Of a stretch of 64,000 nucleotides of DNA, positions 44,385 through 54,076 are shown one piece after another. The stretch lies in the NCBI RefSeq assembly GCF_000211835.1, contig NZ_AEGR01000109.1, forward strand, positions 62,001 to 126,000. Reading direction: 5' to 3'. The notes below the pieces were generated by a model, which did not search any database, was not told the origin of the DNA, and saw nothing but the letters and a program-made list of their open reading frames with translations. Numbering within the stretch: position 1 is the stretch's first letter; each line of letters begins with the position of its first letter. The position numbers and the translations under genes are program-made. The stretch is from Hylemonella gracilis ATCC 19624 (GTDB lineage: Bacteria; Pseudomonadota; Gammaproteobacteria; Burkholderiales; Burkholderiaceae_C).

Positions 44385-45613
44385 CGTGCGTACATCCAGC
44401 GCCGAGACCAGGGCAGGTTCGTGGAAAGCCGCCCCGACTTCCCACACAAGACCTGGTAGAGCGAAATTTCGTCATTGTCGAACGCCCACTGGCAGCCGGC
44501 AAGGTAGATGCGCCAGATGCGCCAGGTTTTCTCGGGGACCATGCTGCGCAAGCGGTCGGAGCTGGCCTCGAAGGTGTGGCTCCAAAGCCCGGTGGTGTGC
44601 ATGTAGTGGCGGCGTAGGCTTTCCACGTCCAGGGCTTCCAGGCCACCCAGCTGCATGGTGCGCAGCACGGTGCTGATGTGCGGCAGCTCGCCCTGCGGAA
44701 ACACATAACGATCCACGAAGCGCCCGCCGCCATGCGAGGTTTCGCCGTTGTTCGGGTCGGTCGAGGTGATGCCGTGGTTGAGCACCCAGCCATCGTCGGT
44801 CAGCAGCTTGCGGATCTGGGCGAAGTAGGCTTCCAAGTAGTCCAAGCCCACATGCTCGAACATGCCGACGCTGGTGATGCGGTCAAACTGCCCCTCGACA
44901 TCGCGGTAGTCCTGCAAGCGGATCTCGATCTGCTCCTGCAGGCCGGCCGCCTTGACGCGCTCGGTGGCCAGGTCAAACTGGTTCTGCGACAGCGTCACGC
45001 CCACGCACCGCGCGCCGTACTTCTGCGCGGCGCGGATCACCAGGGCCCCCCAGCCACAGCCGATGTCCAGCAGGCGGTGCCCGGGCCGCACCTGGACCTT
45101 GTTCAGGATGTGGTCGATCTTCTTGAGCTGCGCCTCTTCCAAGGTTTCGTCGCCATTCTCGAAGTAGGCACAGGAATAGACCATGCGCGGGTCCAGCCAG
45201 GTTTGGTAGAAGGCATTGGACACGTCATAGTGGTATTGGATGGCTTCCCTGTCGCTCTTCTTCGTGTGCTTGAAACGCCGCACGATGCGCGTCAACCGTC
45301 CCTCGGTCCGGCTACCGGCCTCGGCCATCTGGTGTCCCAACGCCAGGATGTCGTCGACGCGGCCCTCGACGTCAAGCAGCCCCTCCACGTACGCTTCTCC
45401 CAGACTGTCCAGGCTGGGGCTCAGCAGGTGCTTCACCGCGCTGGGTTTGAGCAAGCGGAGGGTCACCAGCGGGGTGTCGAAGTCACCGAGCTTGATCCCG
45501 CCGCCTTCACCGTGCTTTTCGCCGAACTGCACCAGCACCGGCAAATTGACTTTCTTCTTGAACTTCGTCACCCAGGGGGTCAACGCGGCTTCCATCTTGC
45601 TGGCTGCAACCAT
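44381..45613 (-). CDS. cfa: Cyclopropane-fatty-acyl-phospholipid synthase
   Basis: A 410-residue SAM-dependent enzyme that converts cis double bonds of membrane phospholipids to cyclopropane rings. An N-terminal lipid-binding domain (about 1-115) leads to the methyltransferase domain with I-Q-Y-H-Y-D-V-S-N-A-F-Y, Y-S-C-A-Y-F and the SAM motif L-L-D-I-G-C-G-W-G-A. The ATG at 45613 has a GGAGAG site; a GTG precedes it directly. It heads the cfa-creatininase-PilZ run and is divergent from dsbD. Confidence 0.92.
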   Translation of the reverse strand: MVAASKMEAALTPWVTKFKKKVNLPVLVQFGEKHGEGGGIKLGDFDTPLVTLRLLKPSAVKHLLSPSLDSLGEAYVEGLLDVEGRVDDILALGHQMAEAGSRTEGRLTRIVRRFKHTKKSDREAIQYHYDVSNAFYQTWLDPRMVYSCAYFENGDETLEEAQLKKIDHILNKVQVRPGHRLLDIGCGWGALVIRAAQKYGARCVGVTLSQNQFDLATERVKAAGLQEQIEIRLQDYRDVEGQFDRITSVGMFEHVGLDYLEAYFAQIRKLLTDDGWVLNHGITSTDPNNGETSHGGGRFVDRYVFPQGELPHISTVLRTMQLGGLEALDVESLRRHYMHTTGLWSHTFEASSDRLRSMVPEKTWRIWRIYLAGCQWAFDNDEISLYQVLCGKSGRLSTNLPWSRRWMYAR

Positions 45614-45793
45614 CACTACAACTCTCCACGAACACGGGTTTTGTTACAGGATTGGGACCGATGGAAGATTATGACCACCAGGCACGGACGACACAGCCCC
45701 AAGGATGTAACCGAGGTTTGCAGACCGCTTATTCCTTCACAGGTTTGTGAGATTGCTGGCCCCCCAAGAGGCTGGCTTAACATCGACCGCACC

Positions 45794-48055
45794 ATGCTGC
45801 GTCGTTCGCGTCTTTCGCTTCTCACCCGCTCCTTCCTCGTCGGCGGTCTCGGTCCCCTGGCTCTGCTGATTGCGCTGGCCCTGCACGGCGCGGCGCATGC
45901 CCAAGCGTTCCTGAGCAGTGCAGTCACGGCAGCAGGGGCGGTGGTGCAAACCGGCCAGGCGCGCACTGAACTCGTCGCTCATGCGCCCCAGGGCATCGCG
46001 CCTGGACAGACGTTCTGGGCCGGCCTGCGCATCACGCACGCCAAGGACTGGCACACCTATTGGAAAAATCCCGGCGACTCAGGTCTGCCCACGGAGCTGC
46101 GCTGGACGCTGCCGCCCGGCATCCAGGCCGGCGACATCGCGTGGCCGGCCCCCAAGAAATTCGCGATCGGCGCGAGCGACCCGCTGATCAACTACGGCTA
46201 CGAGGACACGGTGCTGCTGCCCGTGCCTCTGACGGTCAGCAAGGACTTCCAAGTGGCGCCGGGGCAGAACGACTTGACCCTCCAGTTGCAAGCCAGCTGG
46301 CTGATCTGCCGCAGCGAATGCATCCCCGAGGAAGGCCGCTACACCCTGCGCATTCCGCTGCGCGGCGCGACCAGCCTGGACGCCCAGGCCTTTGAAGCCG
46401 CGCGACGGGCGCACCCGCGCGACGTGGCCGCGGGCGAGAGCCACATCCAGATCGAGGGCGACCACCTGAAGCTGACCGTGGCCGACCTGCCGCAGCGACT
46501 GCGAGGGCAGAAGCTGGATGCTTTTCCGGAAACAGTCGATGTGCTGAATCCTTCCGCCCCTTGGACACAGGCTTGGCAAGGCCCGCTGTGGACGGCCACC
46601 TTGCCCCTCTCGGCCCAACGCAGCGCCAGCCCGGTCGTGCTGCCGGTGGTGCTGACCCTGGCACAGGGCTCGGGCTCGGGCTCCGCGCACCGCAACGCCA
46701 GCGAAGGCTGGCGCGTCGAGCTGCCCGTGCGCGGTGCCTGGCCTGCGGCCGCCGCACCCGTGACCCTCTCGCCCGCGCTGCAGGAGGCGCTGGACGCCAA
46801 GGCCGCCAGCACGCGCAGCGCCGCCAACGTGACGTCCCTCACTTTCGGCGCGGCCCTGGCGCTGGCCCTGCTGGGCGGGCTCATCCTCAACCTCATGCCC
46901 TGCGTGCTGCCCATCCTGGCCATCAAGGTGCTGGGCTTCGCCCAGCATGCCCAAGACCGGCGCACCCTGCGCTTGAGCGGATTGGCCTACACGGTGGGCG
47001 TGCTGCTGAGTTTCCTCGCACTGGGCCTCGCTCTGCTGGGTCTGCGCAGCGCGGGGGAAAGCCTGGGCTGGGGTTTCCAGTTGCAGAGCCCGGTCATGGT
47101 GGCCGCGCTGGCCGCGCTCTTCACCGTGATCGCGCTCAACCTCGCGGGCCTGTTCGAATTCGGGCAGATGGCGCCAGGAAGACTGGCCACCCTGCAGGCC
47201 CGCCACCCGATGTTGGATGCAGCGCTCACGGGTGTGCTGGCGGTGATCGTGGCATCGCCCTGCACCGCGCCCTTCATGGGCGCCGCCCTGGGCCTGGCCG
47301 CGACCCAGCCCGCCGCCCAGGCTTTGGCCATCTTCGGTGCGCTGGGTCTGGGCCTGGCCCTGCCCTACCTCGCGGCCACCTTCATTCCGGCCGTGGCCCG
47401 GCTGCTGCCCCGGCCTGGCGCGTGGATGTTGACGCTGCGCCGTGTGCTCGCTTTCCCCATGTTGCTGACCGTGGTCTGGCTGGTCTGGGTGCTCGGCCAC
47501 CAAAGCGGCGTGGACGGCGCCGCGACCTTGCTGGTGCTGCTGGTGCTGCTTGCGGCCCTGGTGTGGGTGCTGACGCTGCAGGGCCGCGCGCGCATCATGC
47601 TGTGCGTCGTGCTGCTCGCCGTGGGCGGCTGGTTCGGGGCCACCTTCGGTCCCTCCATGTTCTCCGACGCGGCGTCCGTCGCTGAATCCCAGACCCGTGA
47701 CGATGCAGGCTGGCAAACCTGGAGCCCGGCGCGTGAACAAGCCCTGCTCGCGCAGGGGCGGGCCGTCTTCGTCGACTACACGGCCGCCTGGTGCGTGACC
47801 TGCCAGGTCAACAAGCGCACCACCTTGAATGACGCGCAGGTGCTCAAAGCCTTCGCCGCGCGCGACGTCGTGCTGCTGCGCGCCGACTGGACGCGACGCG
47901 ACCCGGCCATCGGCGCGGCACTGGCGGCGCTGGGGCGCAGCGGCGTGCCCGTGTACGTGCTGCACCGGCCGGCGCGCCCCGAACCCCGGGCGCCGCTGGT
48001 GTTGTCTGAGTTGCTGAGTCCAGGCGAGGTGCAGCGCGCCCTGGACACCCTGTGA
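45794..48055 (+). CDS. dsbD: DsbD-family protein-disulfide reductase
   Basis: A 753-residue membrane protein that carries electrons from cytosolic thioredoxin to the periplasm. After a signal peptide, the N-terminal periplasmic domain (to about 330) bears C-x-x-x-C in L-I-C-R-S-E-C. The central membrane domain has the redox cysteines in L-M-P-C-V-L-P and S-P-C-T-A-P. The C-terminal thioredoxin-like domain has A-W-C-V-T-C-Q. The start at 45794 was chosen at the signal peptide; the frame stays open far upstream by overlapping cfa antisense, which is not real. ScsB-like variants are possible. Confidence 0.9.
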   Translation: MLRRSRLSLLTRSFLVGGLGPLALLIALALHGAAHAQAFLSSAVTAAGAVVQTGQARTELVAHAPQGIAPGQTFWAGLRITHAKDWHTYWKNPGDSGLPTELRWTLPPGIQAGDIAWPAPKKFAIGASDPLINYGYEDTVLLPVPLTVSKDFQVAPGQNDLTLQLQASWLICRSECIPEEGRYTLRIPLRGATSLDAQAFEAARRAHPRDVAAGESHIQIEGDHLKLTVADLPQRLRGQKLDAFPETVDVLNPSAPWTQAWQGPLWTATLPLSAQRSASPVVLPVVLTLAQGSGSGSAHRNASEGWRVELPVRGAWPAAAAPVTLSPALQEALDAKAASTRSAANVTSLTFGAALALALLGGLILNLMPCVLPILAIKVLGFAQHAQDRRTLRLSGLAYTVGVLLSFLALGLALLGLRSAGESLGWGFQLQSPVMVAALAALFTVIALNLAGLFEFGQMAPGRLATLQARHPMLDAALTGVLAVIVASPCTAPFMGAALGLAATQPAAQALAIFGALGLGLALPYLAATFIPAVARLLPRPGAWMLTLRRVLAFPMLLTVVWLVWVLGHQSGVDGAATLLVLLVLLAALVWVLTLQGRARIMLCVVLLAVGGWFGATFGPSMFSDAASVAESQTRDDAGWQTWSPAREQALLAQGRAVFVDYTAAWCVTCQVNKRTTLNDAQVLKAFAARDVVLLRADWTRRDPAIGAALAALGRSGVPVYVLHRPARPEPRAPLVLSELLSPGEVQRALDTL

Positions 48056-48078
48056 AACGCTGCGCTCTGGAGCCCGCC

Positions 48079-48708
48079 ATGCTGAACTCCCTGCCACGCC
48101 GCTTCTTACTCATGCTTGCCGTGCTGGCCAGCACCTCGGTGCCGCTGATCGCGAGCGCCAGCACCGCACCATCCGTCGGGCAAAACGCGCCCGACTTCAC
48201 CTTGCAGGACGTCAATGGCAAAACCGTGCGCCTCTCAGACTTCCGCGGGCGTTACGTGGTGCTGGAGTGGAACAACCCCAACTGCCCCTTCGTGCAGAAG
48301 CATTACGGCAGCGGCAACATGCAGCAGCTGCAGAAGGAAGCCGCCGCCAAGAATGTCGCTTGGCTCACCATCAACTCGACCGAGGTCGGTCATGGCGACT
48401 ACCAGCCCCCGGCACAGCTGGCACGCTGGATGCGCGAGCAAGGCGGCGCGCCCGCAGCCACGCTGATGGACGCCGAGGGCGTGGCGGGCAGGGCCTACGC
48501 CGCGCGGGTCACGCCGCACATGTACATCGCCGATCCGCAAGGCCGCTTGATTTACGCGGGCGGCATCGATGACAAGCCTTCGGCGCGCGCCAGCGACATC
48601 CCCGCCGCCACCAATTACATCCGCGTGGGCCTGGCCCAGGCCTTGGCTGGCCAGCCCCTGAGCCAGGCCACGACCCGCGCCTACGGCTGCAGCATCAAAT
48701 ACAAATGA
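48079..48708 (+). CDS. Periplasmic redoxin (AhpC/TSA-type thioredoxin-like)
   Basis: A 209-residue exported thioredoxin-fold protein with a signal peptide (R-R-F-L-L-M-L-A-V-L). The active-site region reads N-P-N-C-P-F-V-Q-K-H-Y, with one cysteine instead of C-x-x-C, and a second conserved cysteine lies in the C-terminal A-Y-G-C-S-I-K-Y. Start at 48079 has a GGAG site; a GTG at 48052 overlapping the dsbD stop is possible. It probably receives electrons from the DsbD protein. Confidence 0.85.
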   Translation: MLNSLPRRFLLMLAVLASTSVPLIASASTAPSVGQNAPDFTLQDVNGKTVRLSDFRGRYVVLEWNNPNCPFVQKHYGSGNMQQLQKEAAAKNVAWLTINSTEVGHGDYQPPAQLARWMREQGGAPAATLMDAEGVAGRAYAARVTPHMYIADPQGRLIYAGGIDDKPSARASDIPAATNYIRVGLAQALAGQPLSQATTRAYGCSIKYK

Positions 48709-48736
48709 GCCCAAAGGCCTGGGGCAGAATCCGTCC

Positions 48737-49099
48737 ATGAGCGAGACCCAAACGACCCCAGAGGCCCAAGAGCCCATCTACGTGCCCCATGAAGCATTCC
48801 GTGCCGGCCTGCCGGCCGGACAGTTCCGGCTGATCGTCAACCCTGAGCGCGCCAGCAAATACGTCAAGCACCGCCTGATGCTGACGGCGTTGATCCTGCC
48901 CGTTGTCGGCGCCGGCATCGGCATGGCTTGGTACGGCTACCCCTGGATCGGCCTGGTGATGGTGTTGCTGGGCGTGGTGGCGCACCGCATCGTCGCGCGC
49001 CAGGCGCCCAAGATCCTGCTGCACATGGCCTTGCGCGACGCCAAGATCTACCACGAAGCCATCGACTTCGAGATTCTGGAAGTGCGCCGCGCCCGCTGA
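48737..49099 (+). CDS. Conserved hypothetical two-helix membrane protein
   Basis: A 120-residue protein with two transmembrane helices (about residues 47-67 and 69-85) flanked by charged ends. No enzymatic motif is seen. It stands between the redoxin and hemE on the same strand, and no function can be assigned. Confidence 0.7.
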   Translation: MSETQTTPEAQEPIYVPHEAFRAGLPAGQFRLIVNPERASKYVKHRLMLTALILPVVGAGIGMAWYGYPWIGLVMVLLGVVAHRIVARQAPKILLHMALRDAKIYHEAIDFEILEVRRAR

Positions 49100-49256
49100 G
49101 TCCTCGAGTGCGGGGACCAACGGGTCGCCACGGGGCCACACCAAGGGGACGAACACCCCAGTTCTGGCAAAGCGCGGTGCATGCCTGCGACCGGGGGCAT
49201 CCAGCCACTCGCCGTGCGCGAAGGTGGGGGCTCACAATCCTTGCGACAATCGCGGC

Positions 49257-50366
49257 ATGACCCGCTTTGCCGACCTGAAAAACGACCGCTTCCTGCGTGC
49301 CTGCCTGCGCCAGGCCACCGACTACACCCCGCTGTGGCTGATGCGCCAAGCCGGACGCTATCTGCCCGAATACCGGGCCACCCGCGAGCGCGCGGGCAGC
49401 TTCATGGGCCTGGCCACGAACGTGGACTACGCCACCGAAGTCACCTTGCAGCCCTTGGACCGCTACGCGCTGGACGCTGCCATCCTGTTCTCCGACATCC
49501 TCACCGTGCCCGATGCCATGGGCCTGGGCCTGTCCTTCGCCCAGGGCGAAGGACCCAGGTTCGCCTCGCCCGTGCGTGACGAGGCTGCCGTGGCGGCACT
49601 GGCCGTGCCGGACCTGGACAAGCTGCGCTACGTCTTCGACGCCGTGACGTCCATCCGCAAGGCGCTGGACGGGCGCGTGCCCTTGATCGGCTTCTCGGGC
49701 AGCCCATGGACGCTGGCCTGCTACATGGTCGAAGGCGCGGGCTCGGACGACTACCGCCTGGTCAAGAGCATGCTCTACGCGCGCCCCGACCTGATGCACC
49801 GCATCTTGCAAGTGAACGCCGACGCCGTGGCGGCCTACCTCAACGCGCAGATCGACGCGGGCGCGCAAGCGGTGATGGTCTTCGACAGCTGGGGCGGCGT
49901 GCTGGCCGATGGGGTGTTCCAGCAGTTCAGCCTGGCCTACACGGCGCGCGTGCTGGCCCAGCTGAAACGCACCGGCGTGGATGGCCAGGTGGTGCCTCGC
50001 ATCGTCTTCACCAAGGGCGGCGGCCTCTGGCTGCATGAAATGGGCGCGCTGGATTGCGAGGTGCTGGGCCTGGACTGGACTGTGAACCTCGGCACGGCTC
50101 GCGCTTTGGTGGGCGAGGGTCCGCGGGGCAAGGCGCTGCAAGGCAACCTGGACCCGAATGTGCTGTTCGCGCCGCCCACCGCCATCGAGGCGGAAGTGGC
50201 CAAGGTGCTGGCCAGCTTCGGCGCGCCCCACACCGACCCCTCGCGCCCCGGCCCCACGCACATCTTCAACCTGGGCCACGGCATCAGCCAGCACACCCCG
50301 CCCGAGCATGTGACGGCCTTGGTGGAAGCCGTGCACACGCAATCCCGTGCGCTGCGGCGCGCCTGA
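49257..50366 (+). CDS. hemE: Uroporphyrinogen decarboxylase
   Basis: A 369-residue enzyme that decarboxylates uroporphyrinogen III to coproporphyrinogen III in haem synthesis. Diagnostic segments are [15 protein letters not shown] (N-terminal signature), [21 protein letters not shown] and the C-terminal N-L-G-H-G-I. The start [10 protein letters not shown] was chosen over an 11-codon extension. Confidence 0.96.
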   Translation: MTRFADLKNDRFLRACLRQATDYTPLWLMRQAGRYLPEYRATRERAGSFMGLATNVDYATEVTLQPLDRYALDAAILFSDILTVPDAMGLGLSFAQGEGPRFASPVRDEAAVAALAVPDLDKLRYVFDAVTSIRKALDGRVPLIGFSGSPWTLACYMVEGAGSDDYRLVKSMLYARPDLMHRILQVNADAVAAYLNAQIDAGAQAVMVFDSWGGVLADGVFQQFSLAYTARVLAQLKRTGVDGQVVPRIVFTKGGGLWLHEMGALDCEVLGLDWTVNLGTARALVGEGPRGKALQGNLDPNVLFAPPTAIEAEVAKVLASFGAPHTDPSRPGPTHIFNLGHGISQHTPPEHVTALVEAVHTQSRALRRA

Positions 50367-50436
50367 AACACGGCCGGGGCGTGGGCGAATTCGACCACAC
50401 CTCGGAACGGGCTTTGTCAAGGGGGCGCGGGCTTAC

Positions 50437-50445
50437 TTATGCACA
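50437..50445 (+). promoter_or_regulatory. DnaA box (TTATGCACA)
   Basis: The nine-mer TTATGCACA fits the DnaA-box consensus TTATNCACA. It lies inside the inverted repeat GCTTAC...GTAAGC (50431-50457). Confidence 0.5.
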
Positions 50446-50571
50446 AAATCCGTAAGCACTGTGACCTGGCTCAGCCCAACGGCACTCGCCTCGCTACAAA
50501 AGCCATAGCGCATCTAAGTTGTTGATTCAGATAGAAATCCTAAATTGCTTTTTTCAAAGGCAATCTGTTGG

Positions 50572-50592
50572 AAGCCTTGATTTACAAGGCTT
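50572..50592. repeat. Perfect hairpin in hemE-priA island
   Basis: AAGCCTTG-ATTTA-CAAGGCTT forms an eight-pair perfect stem with a five-base AT loop. No T-run follows, so it is not a classical terminator. Confidence 0.55.
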
Positions 50593-50624
50593 GCGCGCGT
50601 TTGTCAGGTCAGCTTTCAACAAAG

Positions 50625-50633
50625 TTATCCACA
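50625..50633 (+). promoter_or_regulatory. Perfect DnaA box (TTATCCACA)
   Basis: The nine-mer TTATCCACA is the strongest DnaA box sequence known from E. coli. It lies 106 bases before the priA start. Confidence 0.6.
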
Positions 50634-50738
50634 GAAGTACTGGATTAGTTTTGCAACCCTTGCAGATCAAGCACTTAGCCGCGCTTTCGCCAAACCGAAC
50701 CAAGATCACGGCCTAAGTCGCATCACACCCGCTCACGC

Positions 50739-52943
50739 ATGGCGCACCTGCTCCCCATCCTGGTTCCCACGCCAGCGCACAGCAAGATTCACCTGGCCGG
50801 GGGCATGCTGAGCTGGTTGAGTGAGCAGACACTTTCACCAGGAATGCTGGTGCGCGTGCCCTTGGGCAAGCGTGAGGTGTTGGGCATGGTGTGGGATCGC
50901 CCCACCGAGACCCGCGACACGCCCACGCACGCGGTGGATGCGGACAAGCTGCGCCCGATCACCGAAGCCCTGACGGCGCTGCCGCCGCTGTCCGAGAGCT
51001 GGCGGCGGCTGGTCGACTTCACCGCGCGTTATTACCAGCGCTCGGCGGGCGAGGTGGCCCTGGCCGCCTTGCCGCCCGCGCTGCGAGAGCTCAGCGGCGA
51101 GCAACTGGCGCGCCGGCTCAAAAAGCAGCTCCGCGCTGGCCCCAACCCTGAGTCAGCCGGCACGCCCGTCAGCAACTTGCCCACGCTCACGGCCGAACAG
51201 GCCACCGCGCTCGAGGCCCTGGCGCAGGGTGATGCCAGCGCACCCTTCTTGCTGTTCGGCGCCACGGGCAGCGGCAAGACCGAGGTTTATCTGCGCGCCG
51301 TGCAGGCGATGTTGGCGCGTGACCCGCAAGCCCAGGCGCTGGTGATGGTGCCGGAGATCAACCTGACGCCGCAGCTGGAAGCCCGCTTCGTCGAACGCTT
51401 CGGCGCAGCCGCCGTGGTCTCCTTGCACAGCGGCATGACCAACCCACAGCGTTTGCAGAGCTGGCTGGCGGCGCACGGTCGGCCCACCGAAGAGGGCGAG
51501 GCAGCGGGCGTCATCGCGAGCCCGGTGCGCATCGTGCTGGGCACGCGCATGGCCATCTTCGCCTCCCTGCCGCGCCTGCGGCTGATCGTGGTTGACGAGG
51601 AACACGACCCCAGCTACAAACAACAGGAGGGCGCGCGTTACTCGGCGCGCGACCTCGCCATCTACCGCGGCCGGCTGGAAAACGCCCAAGTCATCCTCGG
51701 CTCGGCCACGCCCTCGCTGGAAAGCTGGCACCACAGCCGGCCCGCCGAACAGGGTGGGCGCTACGTCCGCCTGGCCATGCCCAACCGCGTGGGCGCCATC
51801 GCCCGACCCGATGCGCCGGGCGGCGGCCTGCCCCTGGTACGGCGGGTGGACATGCGGCACCAGCCCAAGGGCGCGGTTGTTTCGCCCCCCTTGCTCGCGG
51901 CCATGCGGGAACGCATCGCGCGCGGCGAGCAGTGCCTGGTCTTCCTGAACCGGCGGGGTTACGCCCCCGTGCTGCATTGCGCCGAATGCGACTGGAAGAG
52001 CGAGTGCCCGCACTGCAGCGCCTACCGCGTCTTCCACAAGATCGACCGCACGCTGCGCTGCCACCACTGCGGCTACACCGAGCGCGTGCCGCGCGCCTGC
52101 CCGTCCTGCGGCAGCCCGGACATCCGCCCGATCGGACGCGGGACCGAACAGATCGAGGAACACCTGGCCGAGCTGCTGGCCGATGTGCGCCGTCCTCTGG
52201 GCGCGGCGGCGACCGGCGAAGCGGGGACCGGCGGCGGCCCGGTGCGCATCGCGCGCATCGACGCCGACACCACGCGGCGCAAGGGCGAGCTGCAAGCCCA
52301 GCTGGCTCAAGTGCACGAGGGCGAGGTGGACGTGCTGGTGGGCACGCAGATGATCGCCAAGGGCCATGATTTCCGGCGCATCACCCTGGTCGCCGTCATC
52401 AACCCGGACACGGCGCTGTTCTCCAGCGACTTCCGCGCGCCGGAACGCCTGTTTTCCCTGCTGATGCAGGTTGCGGGCCGGGCGGGGCGGGACAGCGCGG
52501 CCGGGGCCAGCGAAGTCTGGGTCCAGACCGAGCAACCAACGCACCCGCTCTACGAGGCGTTGAAGCGGCACGACTACCCCGCTTTCGCGGCGCAACAGTT
52601 GCTGGAACGCGAGCAGGCGGGCCTGCCGCCGTTCAGCTTCCAGGCCCTGGTGCGGACGGAAGCCCGCACTCAGGAGGGCGCCCAGGCCTTCCTCAACGCT
52701 GCCAGCGCCTTGGGCCAGGACGCGGCGACCCCGCTTGCGGTGACGCTGTACCCCGCGGTGCCCATGAGCGTGCAACGCGTGGCCAACGTGGAGCGGGCGC
52801 AGATGCTGGTGGAGAGCGCCTCGCGCGCGGCGCTGCAACGCTTTCTCTCGGATTGGCAGGCCACGCTGCACGACCTGCGTGGCACGCCCGAAGGGCAGGG
52901 CATCCTGCGCTGGGCGGTGGATGTGGACCCGCTGGCGATCTGA
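50739..52943 (+). CDS. priA: Primosomal helicase PriA
   Basis: A 734-residue 3'-5' helicase that reloads the replisome at stalled forks. N-terminal DNA-binding region, Walker A (G-A-T-G-S-G-K-T-E-V-Y) near residue 178, D-E-E-H box, and eight zinc-binding cysteines in four C-x-x-C pairs (C-A-E-C, C-P-H-C, C-H-H-C, C-P-S-C) inserted in the helicase core are all present. It follows the AT-rich island with DnaA boxes. Confidence 0.96.
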   Translation: MAHLLPILVPTPAHSKIHLAGGMLSWLSEQTLSPGMLVRVPLGKREVLGMVWDRPTETRDTPTHAVDADKLRPITEALTALPPLSESWRRLVDFTARYYQRSAGEVALAALPPALRELSGEQLARRLKKQLRAGPNPESAGTPVSNLPTLTAEQATALEALAQGDASAPFLLFGATGSGKTEVYLRAVQAMLARDPQAQALVMVPEINLTPQLEARFVERFGAAAVVSLHSGMTNPQRLQSWLAAHGRPTEEGEAAGVIASPVRIVLGTRMAIFASLPRLRLIVVDEEHDPSYKQQEGARYSARDLAIYRGRLENAQVILGSATPSLESWHHSRPAEQGGRYVRLAMPNRVGAIARPDAPGGGLPLVRRVDMRHQPKGAVVSPPLLAAMRERIARGEQCLVFLNRRGYAPVLHCAECDWKSECPHCSAYRVFHKIDRTLRCHHCGYTERVPRACPSCGSPDIRPIGRGTEQIEEHLAELLADVRRPLGAAATGEAGTGGGPVRIARIDADTTRRKGELQAQLAQVHEGEVDVLVGTQMIAKGHDFRRITLVAVINPDTALFSSDFRAPERLFSLLMQVAGRAGRDSAAGASEVWVQTEQPTHPLYEALKRHDYPAFAAQQLLEREQAGLPPFSFQALVRTEARTQEGAQAFLNAASALGQDAATPLAVTLYPAVPMSVQRVANVERAQMLVESASRAALQRFLSDWQATLHDLRGTPEGQGILRWAVDVDPLAI

Positions 52944-53051
52944 ACTTGGGCTGGGCGGTGATCCGAGCCCAGGACAGGTCAACGCTACACCCAAGCCATC
53001 ACGCCTGGCCGAGCGGGCCTGCCCCAGGAACGGCAGCCGCTGGACGGCGCT

Positions 53052-54044
53052 TCAATCCAGCTTGACGCCCGCCGCCTCGACGATGCCCTTCCACTGCGGG
53101 TACTCGGTGCGCAGCTGCGTGGCAAAGGCCGCTGCGCTCTTGGCCTGGGGCTCGGCGCCCTGGGCCTGGATGGCGGCGCGCACGGTCACGTCTTCCAGCA
53201 GGCGGTTGACGGCGGCATGCAGTTTGTCCACCACGGGCGCGGGCGTGCCGGCGGGCGCGAACAGGCCGTACCAGGTGCTGACGTCGAAGTCTTTGAGGCG
53301 CGCCGCCTGCGCCACGGTGGGCACCTCGGGCAGCGACGAGCTGCGCGCGGCGGAGGTCACAGCCAGGGCACGCAGCTTGCCCGCTTTGATCTGACCCATG
53401 GCCGAGGGCACGGACGACACCAGCAGGTCGATGTTGCCGGCCAGCGCGTCCATCAGCGCGGGGTTGGAGCCCTTGTAAGGCACATGCGTGAGCTGGATGC
53501 CGGCAGCTTTCTGGAACAGCTCCGCCGCCAGGTGGATGGACGTGCCGTTGCCCGGCGAACCGTAGCTGATCTTGCCTGGGTCCTTGCGCGCCGCGGCGAT
53601 CACGTCCTCCAGGCTCTGGTACTTGGAATTGGCGCTGGTCGCGATCAGCACCGGCGTGTAGGCCACGTGCGCCACGGCCACGAGGTCTCGCGTCGGGTCC
53701 CAAGGCAAACCTTTGTAGAGCCAGGGGCCGATGACGAGGTTGTCCTTCTGGCCAATCACCAGCTCGTAGCCGGTGGGCGCGGCCTTGACGGCTTCGCTGA
53801 TGGCGATGGTGCCGCCCGCGCCAGCCTTGTTGTCGGCCACGATGGTCCAACCCTGGCGGGCACCCAGTTCGCTCGCGACCAGTCGCGCGAGGATGTCCGT
53901 GCCGCCGCCGGGCGGGAAAGGCACGATGAGGCGGATGGGCTTGTCGGGGTAGCTGGCCGCCGGGCCTTGTGCCTGCGCGGCGGTGGCAAGGACCACGCCC
54001 AGGCTCAACAGCCCCAGCCAGATCGGTTTCAGGAAGCGTCGCAT
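53052..54044 (-). CDS. Bug-family (TctC-like) periplasmic solute-binding protein
   Basis: A 330-residue periplasmic binding protein with a signal peptide (M-R-R-F-L-K-P-I-W..., A-Q-A). It shows Y-P-D-K-P-I-R-L-I-V-P-F-P-P-G-G-G-T-D and the G-S-P-G-N-G-T-S-I-H ligand loop. No transporter membrane genes are adjacent. An AAGGAG ribosome site supports the start. It is a distinct paralogue of the one at 1334-2332. Confidence 0.9.
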   Translation of the reverse strand: MRRFLKPIWLGLLSLGVVLATAAQAQGPAASYPDKPIRLIVPFPPGGGTDILARLVASELGARQGWTIVADNKAGAGGTIAISEAVKAAPTGYELVIGQKDNLVIGPWLYKGLPWDPTRDLVAVAHVAYTPVLIATSANSKYQSLEDVIAAARKDPGKISYGSPGNGTSIHLAAELFQKAAGIQLTHVPYKGSNPALMDALAGNIDLLVSSVPSAMGQIKAGKLRALAVTSAARSSSLPEVPTVAQAARLKDFDVSTWYGLFAPAGTPAPVVDKLHAAVNRLLEDVTVRAAIQAQGAEPQAKSAAAFATQLRTEYPQWKGIVEAAGVKLD

Positions 54045-54076
54045 GAAAGTCTCCTTGGAATCTGCCGTCGTGAAGG

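Larger units (their letters stand above)
50367..50738 (+). other. AT-rich hemE-priA intergenic island
   Basis: A 372-base stretch without a gene and visibly poorer in G+C than its surroundings. It holds two DnaA-box sequences (50437-50445 and 50625-50633), an inverted repeat GCTTAC-N15-GTAAGC around the first box, an AT-rich middle, and an eight-pair hairpin at 50572-50592. The layout resembles a small origin or DnaA-titration type site; it also must hold the priA promoter. Confidence 0.5.

Noticed and set aside
44678-45793. Long N-terminal extension of the dsbD frame
   Set aside because: It runs antisense through cfa; the signal peptide at 45794 marks the true start.
46079-48097. 672-codon open frame antisense to dsbD
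   Set aside because: High GC leaves long open shadow frames; its composition is His/Gln/Gly/Arg-rich with no domain, and dsbD on the other strand is convincing.
51153-52994. 613-codon open frame antisense to priA
   Set aside because: Shadow of priA; no recognisable motif and biased residue use.
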